Assembly: GCF_008642335.1 (NCBI RefSeq)
Contig: NZ_CP029191.1
Location: forward strand, 3,286,001 to 3,350,000
Length of the DNA stretch: 64,000 bases
From: Streptomyces venezuelae
Lineage (GTDB): Bacteria; Actinomycetota; Actinomycetes; Streptomycetales; Streptomycetaceae
Reading direction: 5' to 3'
Positions 29,253-37,517 of the stretch are shown piece by piece (within the stretch, counting starts at the first letter, position 1; each line of letters opens with the position of its first letter). The translations under genes were made by a program, and so were the position numbers. Under the pieces are notes generated by a model. It saw nothing but the letters and a program-made list of their open reading frames with translations. It made no database searches and was not told the DNA's origin.

Positions 29253-30671
29253 CTACAGCCTGCTGCCGCAGTGGGGCCAGGGGCTCGCGCCTCGCTGTAC
29301 GTAGAGCTTCTTCGCCCGGAACGTCTGTTCCGCCGCGGGGGCGTCCTGGGGGCGGCCCGAGCCGCCGAGGCCCTGCCAGGTCCGCGTGTCGAACTGGTAC
29401 AGGCCGCCGTACGTCCCCGACGGGTCCACCGCGCCGGGCCGTCCGCCCGACTCGCAGTGCGCGAGCCCGCCCCAGTTGAGGTCGTCCGCCCCGGCCACCG
29501 ACATCGGCATCTGCTTCGTGCCGACCTTGATCACCCGCTTCCGCGGCTCCCGCACCACCTCGGAAGCGACCCGCTTCGGCTTCTGCTTGACGCCGTTGAC
29601 CGTGCGCACCGTGTACGTGACCCGTCTGACACCCGTCTGCCCCGCGTGCGCCACGACCTCCGTGCCCCGGAAGAGCGTCGGGTCCTCGGTCCGCTCCACG
29701 TCGAACGGGATCTGCTCCTCCCGGACCTCCCGCGTGCCCGTGATCCGCATGACCGTCACCGTCTGGCCGTCGCGCGGGAAGCTGTCGGGATCGACCGACG
29801 TCGTGTCCTGGCCGCGCAGGGTCACCCCGGACTCGGCGACCGCTTCCCGTACCGTCGCCGCGTTCGTGCGGATCGTCCGCTCCCGGCCGTCCGCCATGAT
29901 CGTGACGGTGCGTTCCGTGCGGACGTCGAGGGCGAGGCCGTCGCGCCCGATGCGGCTGCTGCGCGACGCCGACAGGTGCGCGCCCTCCGCGCGCACCCCG
30001 AGCTGCCGCAGCGCCCCGTCCACCGTGCGCGCCGTGGTCCACACCCGGCGGCGCTCCCCGTCGAGGGTGAGGTGGACGGGCCGGCCGTAGCGGACGGCGA
30101 TCTCGTCGCCGCTGGCCAGGGCCGTGGTCGACGCGGGCGCGACGATGTCGTGGTCGCCGACGTCCACGCCCTCGTCGGCGAGGAGTTCACCGACGTCGTC
30201 CGCGAAGGTGTGCAGGGTGCGGGGCTTGCCGTCGACGATGAGCTGCACGGCCTTGTCGTTGGCGACGAACGCGGACGTGCCGCCGGCGAGGAACGCGACG
30301 ACGAGAGCCTGCGGGACGAGCCGCCGCATCGCATCGGGCCCGGCCCCGATACCGGCTACGGCTCCGGTGCGTTCAGGAGCTCGCGAGGTCCGTTCAGGAG
30401 CTCGCGCGGACTTCCTGCCCCGCCCGCCCCGCCGCATCGCGGCCCGCCCGGGAGCGGGCACCACGGGCTGGGGCGCCACGGTCTCGGGCGCCACGGGCTC
30501 GGGCTCGTACGTGCGTTCCGGTGCGAGCGGCGCGCCGTCCAGCGTCTCCTCGTACGCCACCTGGTAGGAGTACGACGTCTCCTGCCACACCTCGTAGGCG
30601 GGCTCGTACGACGGCGGGCCGTACTGCGGCGCGTACGTCGTCTCGTACGTCTCGTACTGCGAGTTGCTCAC
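29253..30671 (-). CDS. rpfB: resuscitation-promoting factor RpfB
   Basis: A secreted or membrane-anchored muralytic enzyme that promotes growth resumption. 472 residues: a Tyr/Glu-rich cytoplasmic tail, a helix at RRLVPQALVVAFLAGGTSAF, three DUF348 repeats (VQLIVDGKPRTLHTFADDVG, VHLTLDGERRRVWTTARTVD, VTIMADGRERTIRTNAATVR), a G5 domain, and a C-terminal RPF lysozyme-like domain. The latter has LNWGGLAHCESGGRPGAVD (catalytic Glu) and GTYGGLYQFDTRTWQGLGG. The GTG at 30671 follows GGAG and starts SNSQYETYE. The rpfB-rsmA-ispE order matches other actinobacteria. Confidence 0.94.
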   Translation of the reverse strand: MSNSQYETYETTYAPQYGPPSYEPAYEVWQETSYSYQVAYEETLDGAPLAPERTYEPEPVAPETVAPQPVVPAPGRAAMRRGGRGRKSARAPERTSRAPERTGAVAGIGAGPDAMRRLVPQALVVAFLAGGTSAFVANDKAVQLIVDGKPRTLHTFADDVGELLADEGVDVGDHDIVAPASTTALASGDEIAVRYGRPVHLTLDGERRRVWTTARTVDGALRQLGVRAEGAHLSASRSSRIGRDGLALDVRTERTVTIMADGRERTIRTNAATVREAVAESGVTLRGQDTTSVDPDSFPRDGQTVTVMRITGTREVREEQIPFDVERTEDPTLFRGTEVVAHAGQTGVRRVTYTVRTVNGVKQKPKRVASEVVREPRKRVIKVGTKQMPMSVAGADDLNWGGLAHCESGGRPGAVDPSGTYGGLYQFDTRTWQGLGGSGRPQDAPAAEQTFRAKKLYVQRGASPWPHCGSRL

Positions 30672-30706
30672 GATGACGCTCCAGGGGTCCGTACCGGGGC
30701 GGACAG

Positions 30707-30735
30707 AACCTAGCGGAGCTCTCGTCACTCTCCAA
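30707..30735 (-). promoter_or_regulatory. candidate rpfB promoter
   Basis: On the minus strand TTGGAG (30735-30730), 17 bp, TAGGTT (30712-30707) gives a vegetative-type promoter with a leader of about 30 nt before the GTG at 30671. Such a short leader leaves no room for a c-di-AMP riboswitch of the kind known upstream of some Streptomyces rpf genes. Confidence 0.45.
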
Positions 30736-30805
30736 AGCAGGGCCGCTACGCTGTGTCGCCGCGTTGACCTGAGCTGCCCCTGCCGGAGGCGCGGACCGTT
30801 ATCGG

Positions 30806-31681
30806 TCAGTAAGCAAACGCGCGTGCCGTGTTCGCCGAGACCGCCGTGGCCATGGCGTCCTCGTCGATACCGCGGATTTCGGCCATGGCGCGCACCGTGA
30901 CCGGAATGAGATACGGGGCGTTGGGCCGTCCGCGGTACGGGGCGGGCGTCAGGAACGGCGCGTCGGTCTCCACGAGGACCAGGTCGAGCGGGGCGACGGC
31001 CAGCGCGTCGCGCAGCCCCTGCGCGTTCTTGAAGGTGACGTTGCCCGCGAAGGACATGAAGTAGCCGTGCTCGGCGCAGATACGGGCCATGTCGGCGTCG
31101 CCGGAGTAGCAGTGGAAGACGGTGCGCTCGGGGGCGCCCTCCTCCTTCAGAACGCGTAGCACGTCCTCGTGGGCCTCGCGATCGTGGATGACCAGCGCCT
31201 TGCCGTGCCGCTTGGCGATCTCGATGTGCGCGCGGAACGAACGCTCCTGGGCCGCCATGCCCTCGGGGCCCGTGCGGAAGTAGTCGAGGCCGGTCTCGCC
31301 GACGCCGAGCACGTGCGGCAGGGCGGCGAGCCGGTCGATCTCGGCGAGCGCCTCGTCGAGTGCGCTGTCACCGCCGGGTTCGCGGGCGCCCTGCCGGGAC
31401 CAGCCGTCGGGGTCGCCGAGGACGATGCGGGGCGCTTCGTTCGGGTGGAGGGCGACGGTGGCGTGCACGCTGTCGTGCGCGGCGGCGGTCTCGGCCGCCC
31501 ACCGCGAACCACGTACGTCGCAGCCCACCTGGACCACCGTCGTCACGCCGACCGACGCGGCCTTGGCGAGACCCTCCTCCACGGTGCCCGACTGCATGTC
31601 GAGGTGGGTGTGGGAGTCGGCGACCGCCACCCGGAGCGGTTCGGGCAGGGGCGGCGGTACGTCGGCGTTCTTCGAAGGCAT
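30806..31681 (-). CDS. tatD: TatD-family metal-dependent hydrolase / DNase
   Basis: A 291-residue TIM-barrel hydrolase. Metal ligands are visible in VADSHTHLDMQ (HxH), in VGETGLDYFR (Glu), in VIHDREAHEDV and VFHCYSGD (His), and in LVETDAPFLTP (Asp). These are the TatD signatures 1-3. The ATG at 31681 fits. Located upstream of rpfB on the same strand, the usual actinobacterial tatD-rpfB-rsmA-ispE arrangement. Confidence 0.93.
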   Translation of the reverse strand: MPSKNADVPPPLPEPLRVAVADSHTHLDMQSGTVEEGLAKAASVGVTTVVQVGCDVRGSRWAAETAAAHDSVHATVALHPNEAPRIVLGDPDGWSRQGAREPGGDSALDEALAEIDRLAALPHVLGVGETGLDYFRTGPEGMAAQERSFRAHIEIAKRHGKALVIHDREAHEDVLRVLKEEGAPERTVFHCYSGDADMARICAEHGYFMSFAGNVTFKNAQGLRDALAVAPLDLVLVETDAPFLTPAPYRGRPNAPYLIPVTVRAMAEIRGIDEDAMATAVSANTARAFAY

Positions 31682-31758
31682 GCCTCGATCCTACGAAGAA
31701 GAGCAGCCGGCCGGATGGGCCCCTTCTTACAGAAGAGCCACGCCGGTCCGGACCGGGC

Positions 31759-32196
31759 CTACTGCGCCCTACGGTGCTGGAAAGGGTGCAGCAGGTCGGA
31801 CAGGTGCCAGTGGTGGCGTTCCGCGCCGTCACCCTCGCCGGCCCCGGCGGCGCCCGGCTCGACCGCGTCCACAGGACCCGCCGGCTTCCCAACACCCTTG
31901 GCCGTCCCCGCGTGCTGCCGCCGCATCATGTCGAGCACGGAGGACACCTGGCCGGCACGCATGATCCGCACGACGTGGCCGCCGCAGTTCAGGCACGTGG
32001 GCCGGGTCAGCGGCGACGGCACGCGCGCGCCCTCCGCCTTGTACAGCACGAACTCCTGCCCCTTGGCGTCCACGTGGTGCTCTATCTCGTAGGACTGCTC
32101 CCAGCCGTGCCCGCACCGCATGCAGGCGAAGGCGTACGACTCGTGAACGACATTCAGCGCCGTGGTGGGGTGGCCGGTGTCTGCGATCTCACTCAT
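31759..32196 (-). CDS. zinc-ribbon protein of unknown function
   Basis: 145 residues. A central zinc ribbon has two knuckles, FACMRCGHGWEQSYEIE and PTCLNCGGHVVRIMRAG. The C-terminus is Ala/Gly/Glu-rich and ends with a His-rich stretch (ERHHWHLSDLLHPFQHRR). The ATG at 32196 was chosen because GAGGAG precedes it and the conserved part begins MSEIADTGHP. I do not recognise a named family. The position between tatD and rsmI suggests a nucleic-acid or translation link, but that is only context. Confidence 0.78.
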   Translation of the reverse strand: MSEIADTGHPTTALNVVHESYAFACMRCGHGWEQSYEIEHHVDAKGQEFVLYKAEGARVPSPLTRPTCLNCGGHVVRIMRAGQVSSVLDMMRRQHAGTAKGVGKPAGPVDAVEPGAAGAGEGDGAERHHWHLSDLLHPFQHRRAQ

Positions 32197-32403
32197 GCCA
32201 GCTGCTCCTCTTGCCCGAGGGACAAGCACTCCCGGCGTCGGGGAAGGCCCCGGCCGGAAGCGTGGGGACGGGTGCGTCCCTTCAACCAGTGGACGCCTTT
32301 CCGGGAGCGAGCGCATCAGACCTGTCGAGCATTGGAGCCGTTTTGGCCATTCCTTAGGAAAGGGGCCCGAAAAGAGCCTGGTGCGCGGCCCGCGCTTTGC
32401 TTT

Positions 32404-33300
32404 TCACGATAGTCCTTTGCCAGCCGATGGGCTGCCGCGATCCGCATTCTTTGCCGCGACGACGGCATCGAACACCTCGCGTTTGGGAAGGCCCGCTTCA
32501 GCGGCCACCGCGGCGATCGCCTCCTTGCGTCGCTCCCCCGCCTCCTCGCGCACCCGCACCCTGCGCACCAGCTCGTCCGGACCGAGTTCCGCCGCGCTCT
32601 TCTCGGGCGCGCCTTCGACGACGACGGTGATCTCGCCCCGTACGCCGTCGGCCGCCCACTCGGCGAGTTCCTTCAGCGAACCGCGCTTGACCTCTTCGTA
32701 CGTCTTGGTCAGCTCGCGGCAGACCGCGGCCCTGCGCTCCTCGCCGAACGCCTCGGCCATCGCGGCGAGCGTGTCGTCGATGCGGTGCGGCGCCTCGAAG
32801 TACACGAGCGTCCTGCGGTCCTCCGCGACCTCCTTGAGGCGCGAGAGCCGCTCGCCGGCCTTGCGCGGCAGGAAGCCCTCGAAGCAGAAGCGGTCCACGG
32901 GCAGCCCGGAGAGGGCGAGTGCGGTGAGCACGGCCGACGGGCCGGGCACGGCGGTGACCCGCACGTCCCGCTCGACGGCGGCCGCGACCAGGCGGTAGCC
33001 GGGGTCGGAGACGGACGGCATGCCCGCGTCCGTCACGAGCAGCACGCGCGCGCCGCCCACCAGCGCCTCGACCAGCTCGGGCGTGCGCGCGGTCTCGTTG
33101 CCCTCGAAGTACGAGACGACCCGCCCGCCGACCTGCACGCCGAGCGCCTGGGTGAGCCTGCGCAGGCGCCGCGTGTCCTCGGCGGCGACGACATCGGCCG
33201 ACTCCAGTTCGGCGGCGAGCCGCGGCGGCGCGTCGGCGACGTCGCCGATGGGCGTGCCTGCCAACACAAGGGTTCCGGGGGAATCAGCGCTTCCTGTCAC
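32404..33300 (-). CDS. rsmI: 16S rRNA (cytidine1402-2'-O)-methyltransferase
   Basis: Methylates the ribose of C1402 in the decoding centre. A 298-residue tetrapyrrole-methylase fold opening GTLVLAGTPIGDVADAPPR. It then has VVAAEDTRRLRRL, VLLVTDAGMPSVSDPGYRLV (SAM pocket) and VTAVPGPSAVLTALALSGLP. The GTG start at 33300 leaves 62 bp to the divergent pmt gene, as in other actinobacteria. Confidence 0.95.
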   Translation of the reverse strand: MTGSADSPGTLVLAGTPIGDVADAPPRLAAELESADVVAAEDTRRLRRLTQALGVQVGGRVVSYFEGNETARTPELVEALVGGARVLLVTDAGMPSVSDPGYRLVAAAVERDVRVTAVPGPSAVLTALALSGLPVDRFCFEGFLPRKAGERLSRLKEVAEDRRTLVYFEAPHRIDDTLAAMAEAFGEERRAAVCRELTKTYEEVKRGSLKELAEWAADGVRGEITVVVEGAPEKSAAELGPDELVRRVRVREEAGERRKEAIAAVAAEAGLPKREVFDAVVAAKNADRGSPSAGKGLS

Positions 33301-33362
33301 TCTTCCATCCTCGCAGGGCCCACGGACGGGACTCGCACAGTCTGGTTCCCTACGATGGCGCG

Positions 33363-35102
33363 GTGACCAGTACCGCGTCTTCCCCGGACACCCGCGAGGG
33401 CCAGGCGGCCGAGGAGCAGCAGCCTCCGTGGCAGCGGCGGCTGCGCCGATTCGGCCATGTGGAGCGGCCGAGGCAGGACGTGAGGGCGCGTCTCGTACCC
33501 GCGTACACCCGGCCGAGTCCCCGCCTGTGGATGACGCTCGGCCTGTCGAAGAGGGCCGCGGACCTGGTGGGGCGGTGGTCCGGCTGGGTCGGTCCGCTGC
33601 TGATCACGCTCGTCGCCGGGGTGGCCCGCTTCTGGAACCTGGGCAATCCGAAGGCCGTGATATTCGACGAGACGTACTACGCGAAGGACGCGTGGGCGCT
33701 CATCCACCGCGGCTTCGAGGTCAACTGGCCCGAGAAGGTCAACGGCGACGTCCTGAAGCAGGGCGGCGACATCGCGATCCCGCACGACGCGTCGTACGTG
33801 GTGCATCCGCCCGTCGGCAAGTACGTGATCGGCGTCGGCGAATGGATGTTCGGCTTCGACCCGTTCGGCTGGCGCTTCATGACGGCGGTGCTCGGCACGC
33901 TGTCGGTGCTGATGCTGTGCCGGATCGGACGGCGGCTCTTCCGCTCGACGTTCCTCGGGTGTCTCGCGGGCGCGCTGCTCGCGGCGGACGGCCTGCACTT
34001 CGTGATGAGCCGCACGGCGCTGCTCGACCAGGTCCTGATGTTCTTCGTGCTCGCCGCGTTCGGGTGCTTCCTGATCGACAGGGACAAGGCGCGGGCGCGG
34101 CTCGCGGCCGCCCTGCCGGTGGACGAGGACGGGCGGGTGCGCCCCGACGCGCACGTCGCGCAGACGCTGCGGCTGGGGTGGCGGCCGTGGCGGTGGGCGG
34201 CCGGGCTCTGCCTGGGGCTCGCGTTCGGCACGAAGTGGAACGGCCTGTACGTCATGGTCTTCTTCTGCCTGATGACCGTCTTCTGGGACGTGGGCGCGCG
34301 CCGGGTGGCCGGTGCGCGCCGGCCCCACCTCGCGGTGCTGCGGCGGGACGTGCTCCCGGCGTTCGTGTCGACGGTGCCGGTGGCGCTCGCCACGTACGTG
34401 ATCTCGTGGCTCGGCTGGATCCTGTCGCCGACGGACGGCACCGGCGGCTACTACCGCAACTGGGCGGCGACGGCGGGCAAGGGCGGCCACTGGACGTGGC
34501 TGCCGGACTGGGTGCGCAGCCTCTGGCACTACGAGCACGCGGTGTACGAGTTCCACGTGGGCCTCTCCTCGCCGCACACCTACCAGTCCAACCCGTGGAG
34601 CTGGATCGTCGACGGCAGGCCCGTCTCGTACTTCTACGAGTCGCCGCTGCCCGGCAAGGACGGCTGCCCGCCGGACACCACGGAGAAGTGCGCCCGCGAG
34701 GTCCTCGCGCTCGGCACACCGCTGCTGTGGTGGGCGGCGGCCTTCGCGCTCCTCTACGTCCTGTGGCGGTGGGCGTTCCGCCGCGACTGGCGGGCGGGCG
34801 CGATCCTGTGCGGCGTCGTGGCGGGCTATCTGCCCTGGTTCTTCTACCAGGAGCGGACGATCTTCTACTTCTACGCGGTCGTCTTCGTGCCGTTCCTGTG
34901 CCTCGCGGTGGCGATGACGATCGGCGCGATCCTCGGCCCGCCGGGGTCCAGTGAGCGCCGCCGGGTCGTGGGCGCCGCGGCCTCGGGCGTCCTCGTCCTG
35001 CTCATCCTCTGGAACTTCATCTACTTCTGGCCGATCTACACGGGCACGGCGATCCCGATCGATTCGTGGCGATCGAGGATGTGGCTCGACACGTGGGTCT
35101 AG
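33363..35102 (+). CDS. pmt: polyprenyl-phosphate-mannose:protein O-mannosyltransferase
   Basis: A membrane GT39 enzyme that O-mannosylates secreted proteins on the outer face of the membrane. 579 residues with about 10-11 helices. The catalytic acidic loop is seen as VIFDETYYAKDAWALIHRG (DE pair, about residue 102). The large loop with NPWSWIVDGRPVSYFYES is typical of Pmt. The GTG at 33363 is favoured. Known background: Streptomyces Pmt glycosylates lipoproteins and cell-wall proteins and affects phage phiC31 sensitivity. Confidence 0.94.
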   Translation: MTSTASSPDTREGQAAEEQQPPWQRRLRRFGHVERPRQDVRARLVPAYTRPSPRLWMTLGLSKRAADLVGRWSGWVGPLLITLVAGVARFWNLGNPKAVIFDETYYAKDAWALIHRGFEVNWPEKVNGDVLKQGGDIAIPHDASYVVHPPVGKYVIGVGEWMFGFDPFGWRFMTAVLGTLSVLMLCRIGRRLFRSTFLGCLAGALLAADGLHFVMSRTALLDQVLMFFVLAAFGCFLIDRDKARARLAAALPVDEDGRVRPDAHVAQTLRLGWRPWRWAAGLCLGLAFGTKWNGLYVMVFFCLMTVFWDVGARRVAGARRPHLAVLRRDVLPAFVSTVPVALATYVISWLGWILSPTDGTGGYYRNWAATAGKGGHWTWLPDWVRSLWHYEHAVYEFHVGLSSPHTYQSNPWSWIVDGRPVSYFYESPLPGKDGCPPDTTEKCAREVLALGTPLLWWAAAFALLYVLWRWAFRRDWRAGAILCGVVAGYLPWFFYQERTIFYFYAVVFVPFLCLAVAMTIGAILGPPGSSERRRVVGAAASGVLVLLILWNFIYFWPIYTGTAIPIDSWRSRMWLDTWV

Positions 35103-35111
35103 CGGCGTGAT

Positions 35112-35128
35112 CCTCGGGCGGGCCGAGG
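35112..35128 (+). terminator. short hairpin after pmt
   Basis: CCTCGG (35112-35117), loop GCGGG and CCGAGG (35123-35128), starting 9 bp past the pmt stop. Weak, 6-bp stem. Confidence 0.4.
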
Positions 35129-35183
35129 GTCATGTCGGAAAACGGCCAGCTCCCGTGAAGTCGCGCCGCCTAAGGTCGCGGGC

Positions 35184-35639
35184 ATGTCGGAGCAGAGCCG
35201 CTCGGTACAGAGCCGCACCCTCGTCAAGAACGCCTGGAAGGCCTTCGCCGGCCACGACGCCGAGCGCATCGCGGCCGTCTTCACCGAGGACGCGGAGTGG
35301 CTCGCACCCCCGGAGAACGCCACCGCCGTCGCGCTGGAGGGGCCAGGTCATCTGGTCGGCAGGGACGCGATCGTGCGGTTTCTGGCCGTCGACTTCCCTC
35401 GCTTCTTCGTGCGCGACGTCGCCGTCACCTTCCACGGGTTCTACGCCGACGGCGACCGGGTGACCGTCGAGGAGACCATGACGGCGACCCTGGCCAACGG
35501 CAACCATTACGCCAACGACTACTGCTTCGTCTTCGAGCTCCAGGATGGGCTGATTCACCGGGTGCGCGAATACATGGACACGGCCCGCGCGCACCGCATG
35601 GTTTTCGGCGGAGCTCCGAACACCCGCGATCAGGTGTAG
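35184..35639 (+). CDS. SnoaL-like (NTF2-fold) protein
   Basis: 151 residues with the NTF2/SnoaL pattern: N-terminal helix (LVKNAWKAFAGHDAERIAAVFTEDAEWLAPP) followed by beta strands ending DGLIHRVREYMDTARAHRMVFG. This fold includes small-molecule isomerases and hydrolases. Nothing here fixes the substrate. The ATG at 35184 is the only sensible start. It stands alone between pmt and the PBP genes. Confidence 0.8.
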   Translation: MSEQSRSVQSRTLVKNAWKAFAGHDAERIAAVFTEDAEWLAPPENATAVALEGPGHLVGRDAIVRFLAVDFPRFFVRDVAVTFHGFYADGDRVTVEETMTATLANGNHYANDYCFVFELQDGLIHRVREYMDTARAHRMVFGGAPNTRDQV

Positions 35640-35769
35640 TACGCACCTAGGACACCTTCGGATAACGACAGCCCCGTACCTCACTCCCGCCCCCACGGGC
35701 CCCTTAGTGTTCAGGGCGAATGACCTTCCCGGATATGTCCGGGAAGGCTCCTGGGGAGGGGGGCGCATC

Positions 35770-37398
35770 GTGCGCAGAGGTGCAAAGGCCGCGTTGGTCG
35801 GTGGGGTCTTCGCCGTCATGGTGGGGGGCGCCGGGTACGGCGCGTACAACTTGGTGAGCGACGTGAACGGGGACGACGGTTCGCCGCGGTCGGAGGCGGC
35901 CGAGGTGAAGACGGGGCCGCCGTCGGACGGCGAGGTCCGTGAGACGGCCCGCAAGTTCCTGGAGGCGTGGGCCAAGGGCGACGCCAGGCAGGCCGCGGCG
36001 TACACGAACAACTTCGCGGCGGCCGAGGAGTCGCTGACCGGCTTCCGCGAGGACGCGCACCTGACGAAGGCGAAGCTCGTCCCGAAGCAGGCGTCCGGCG
36101 CCCGCGTGCCGTTCTCCGTCTCGACAACGGTGTCGTACAAGGGAAAGAGCAAGCCCTTCGCGTACGACTCGCAGCTCACCGTCGTCCGCGGCAAGACCAC
36201 CGGGCGCGCGCTCGTCGACTGGTCGGAAGCCGTCATCCACCCTTCCCTGGAGAAGGGCGACACCCTCGTGACGGGCGAGTCGGCCACCCCGCCCATCCAG
36301 GCCGTGGACCGCGCGGGCACCGTCCTGCGCAAGAAGGACTACCCCTCGCTCGGCCCGATCCTGGACAAGCTGCGCGACACGTACGGCGAAAGCGCGGGCG
36401 GAAAGCCCGGCGTGGAGCTGTACGTCCAGCACGCGGACGACGACGCGGGCGCCCGTTCCCTGGTCAGCCTCGCGCCCGGCAAACCCGGCAAGCTGCACAC
36501 GACGCTCAGCGCGGGCGTCCAGAAGGCCGCGGAGCAGGCGGTGCTGCGCAGCGACGACTCGTCCGTGGTCGCGCTGAAGCCGAGCACCGGTGAGGTCCTC
36601 GCGGTCGCCAACAACCGCAAGGACGGGTTCAACGCGGCGTTCCTCGGCAAGGTCCCGCCCGGCTCGACGATGAAGATCGTCTCGGCGGCGATGCTCATCG
36701 ACAAGGGCGTGACGAAGGCGAGCGGCCCCGCGCCCTGCCCGGCCTCCGCGACCTGGCAGAGCCAGACGTTCAACAACCTCAAGGGCATGACGCCCAACGA
36801 GTCCGCGACGTTCTCGGAGGACTTCGCGCGCTCCTGCAACACGGCGTTCGTGAAGCTCATCGACGAGGACGGCATATCGGACGCGTCCCTCACCGAGGAG
36901 GCACGGAACAACTTCGGCCTGGGCCAGGACTGGAAGGTCGGCGTCCCGTCGTTCGACGGCTCCGTCCCCGAGTCCCCCGGGCCCAACCGCGCGTCCAACG
37001 CCATCGGCCAGGGCGAGGTCACGATGAACCCGCTGAACATGGCCTCGGTCACGGCGACGGCGATGACGGGCACCTTCCGGCAGCCCGTGATCGTGCCGGC
37101 CTCGCTCGACGACCGCCAACTGGCCACTGCTCAGGGCCTGCGCGCGTCCACCGTCCAGCAGCTGCGCCAGATGATGAACCGCACGGCGGTCAGCGGCACC
37201 GGCGCACGCGCCATGGCCGGGCTCGGCACCGACATCGGCGCGAAGACCGGCTCGGCCGAGATCGGCGGCCAGGAGGTGTCGGACAGCTGGTTCACGGGGT
37301 ACCGGGGCGATGTCGCGGCGGCCGCGCTCGCACAGCGGGGCGGGCACGGCGGCGACTCGGCGGGGCCGATCGTGGCGGCGGTGCTGGGCGCAGGGTAA
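35770..37398 (+). CDS. penicillin-binding transpeptidase (class B-like), first of a tandem pair
   Basis: 542 residues: N-terminal signal anchor (AALVGGVFAVMVGGAGYGAY), an NTF2-like MecA_N-type domain (about 60-170), a dimerisation stretch, then a transpeptidase domain. Its motifs are GSTMK (SxxK, Ser 299), SCN (355-357) and KTGSAE (492-494). It crosslinks peptidoglycan outside the membrane. The GTG at 35770 follows GGGGAGG and is preferred to 35707, which would put about 20 extra polar residues before the anchor. Paralogous to the next gene. By family knowledge such pairs are linked to sporulation or hyphal wall synthesis; here that is inference. Confidence 0.92.
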   Translation: MRRGAKAALVGGVFAVMVGGAGYGAYNLVSDVNGDDGSPRSEAAEVKTGPPSDGEVRETARKFLEAWAKGDARQAAAYTNNFAAAEESLTGFREDAHLTKAKLVPKQASGARVPFSVSTTVSYKGKSKPFAYDSQLTVVRGKTTGRALVDWSEAVIHPSLEKGDTLVTGESATPPIQAVDRAGTVLRKKDYPSLGPILDKLRDTYGESAGGKPGVELYVQHADDDAGARSLVSLAPGKPGKLHTTLSAGVQKAAEQAVLRSDDSSVVALKPSTGEVLAVANNRKDGFNAAFLGKVPPGSTMKIVSAAMLIDKGVTKASGPAPCPASATWQSQTFNNLKGMTPNESATFSEDFARSCNTAFVKLIDEDGISDASLTEEARNNFGLGQDWKVGVPSFDGSVPESPGPNRASNAIGQGEVTMNPLNMASVTATAMTGTFRQPVIVPASLDDRQLATAQGLRASTVQQLRQMMNRTAVSGTGARAMAGLGTDIGAKTGSAEIGGQEVSDSWFTGYRGDVAAAALAQRGGHGGDSAGPIVAAVLGAG

Positions 37399-37517
37399 TC
37401 GGTGCGCGGGTCCGTCGCCCGGCCGGGCGGCGAACTGGTCAAGGGCTTCTCCGTACGCCTCTAAGGTGGCCTTCAGGCTCTGGGGAGCCGGGGGTTCCGG
37501 GGAACTGCGGAGGGTTT

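Noticed and set aside
30672..30805. c-di-AMP (ydaO) riboswitch upstream of rpfB
   Set aside because: The promoter candidate leaves only a leader of about 30 nt and the typical ydaO stems are not apparent. The 134-bp gap is too short for promoter plus riboswitch.
32197..32403. Possible small RNA or gene between rsmI and the zinc-ribbon gene
   Set aside because: A short TTCCTTAGGAA palindrome and a pyrimidine-rich stretch were seen, but no promoter-terminator pair or coding frame supports a gene.
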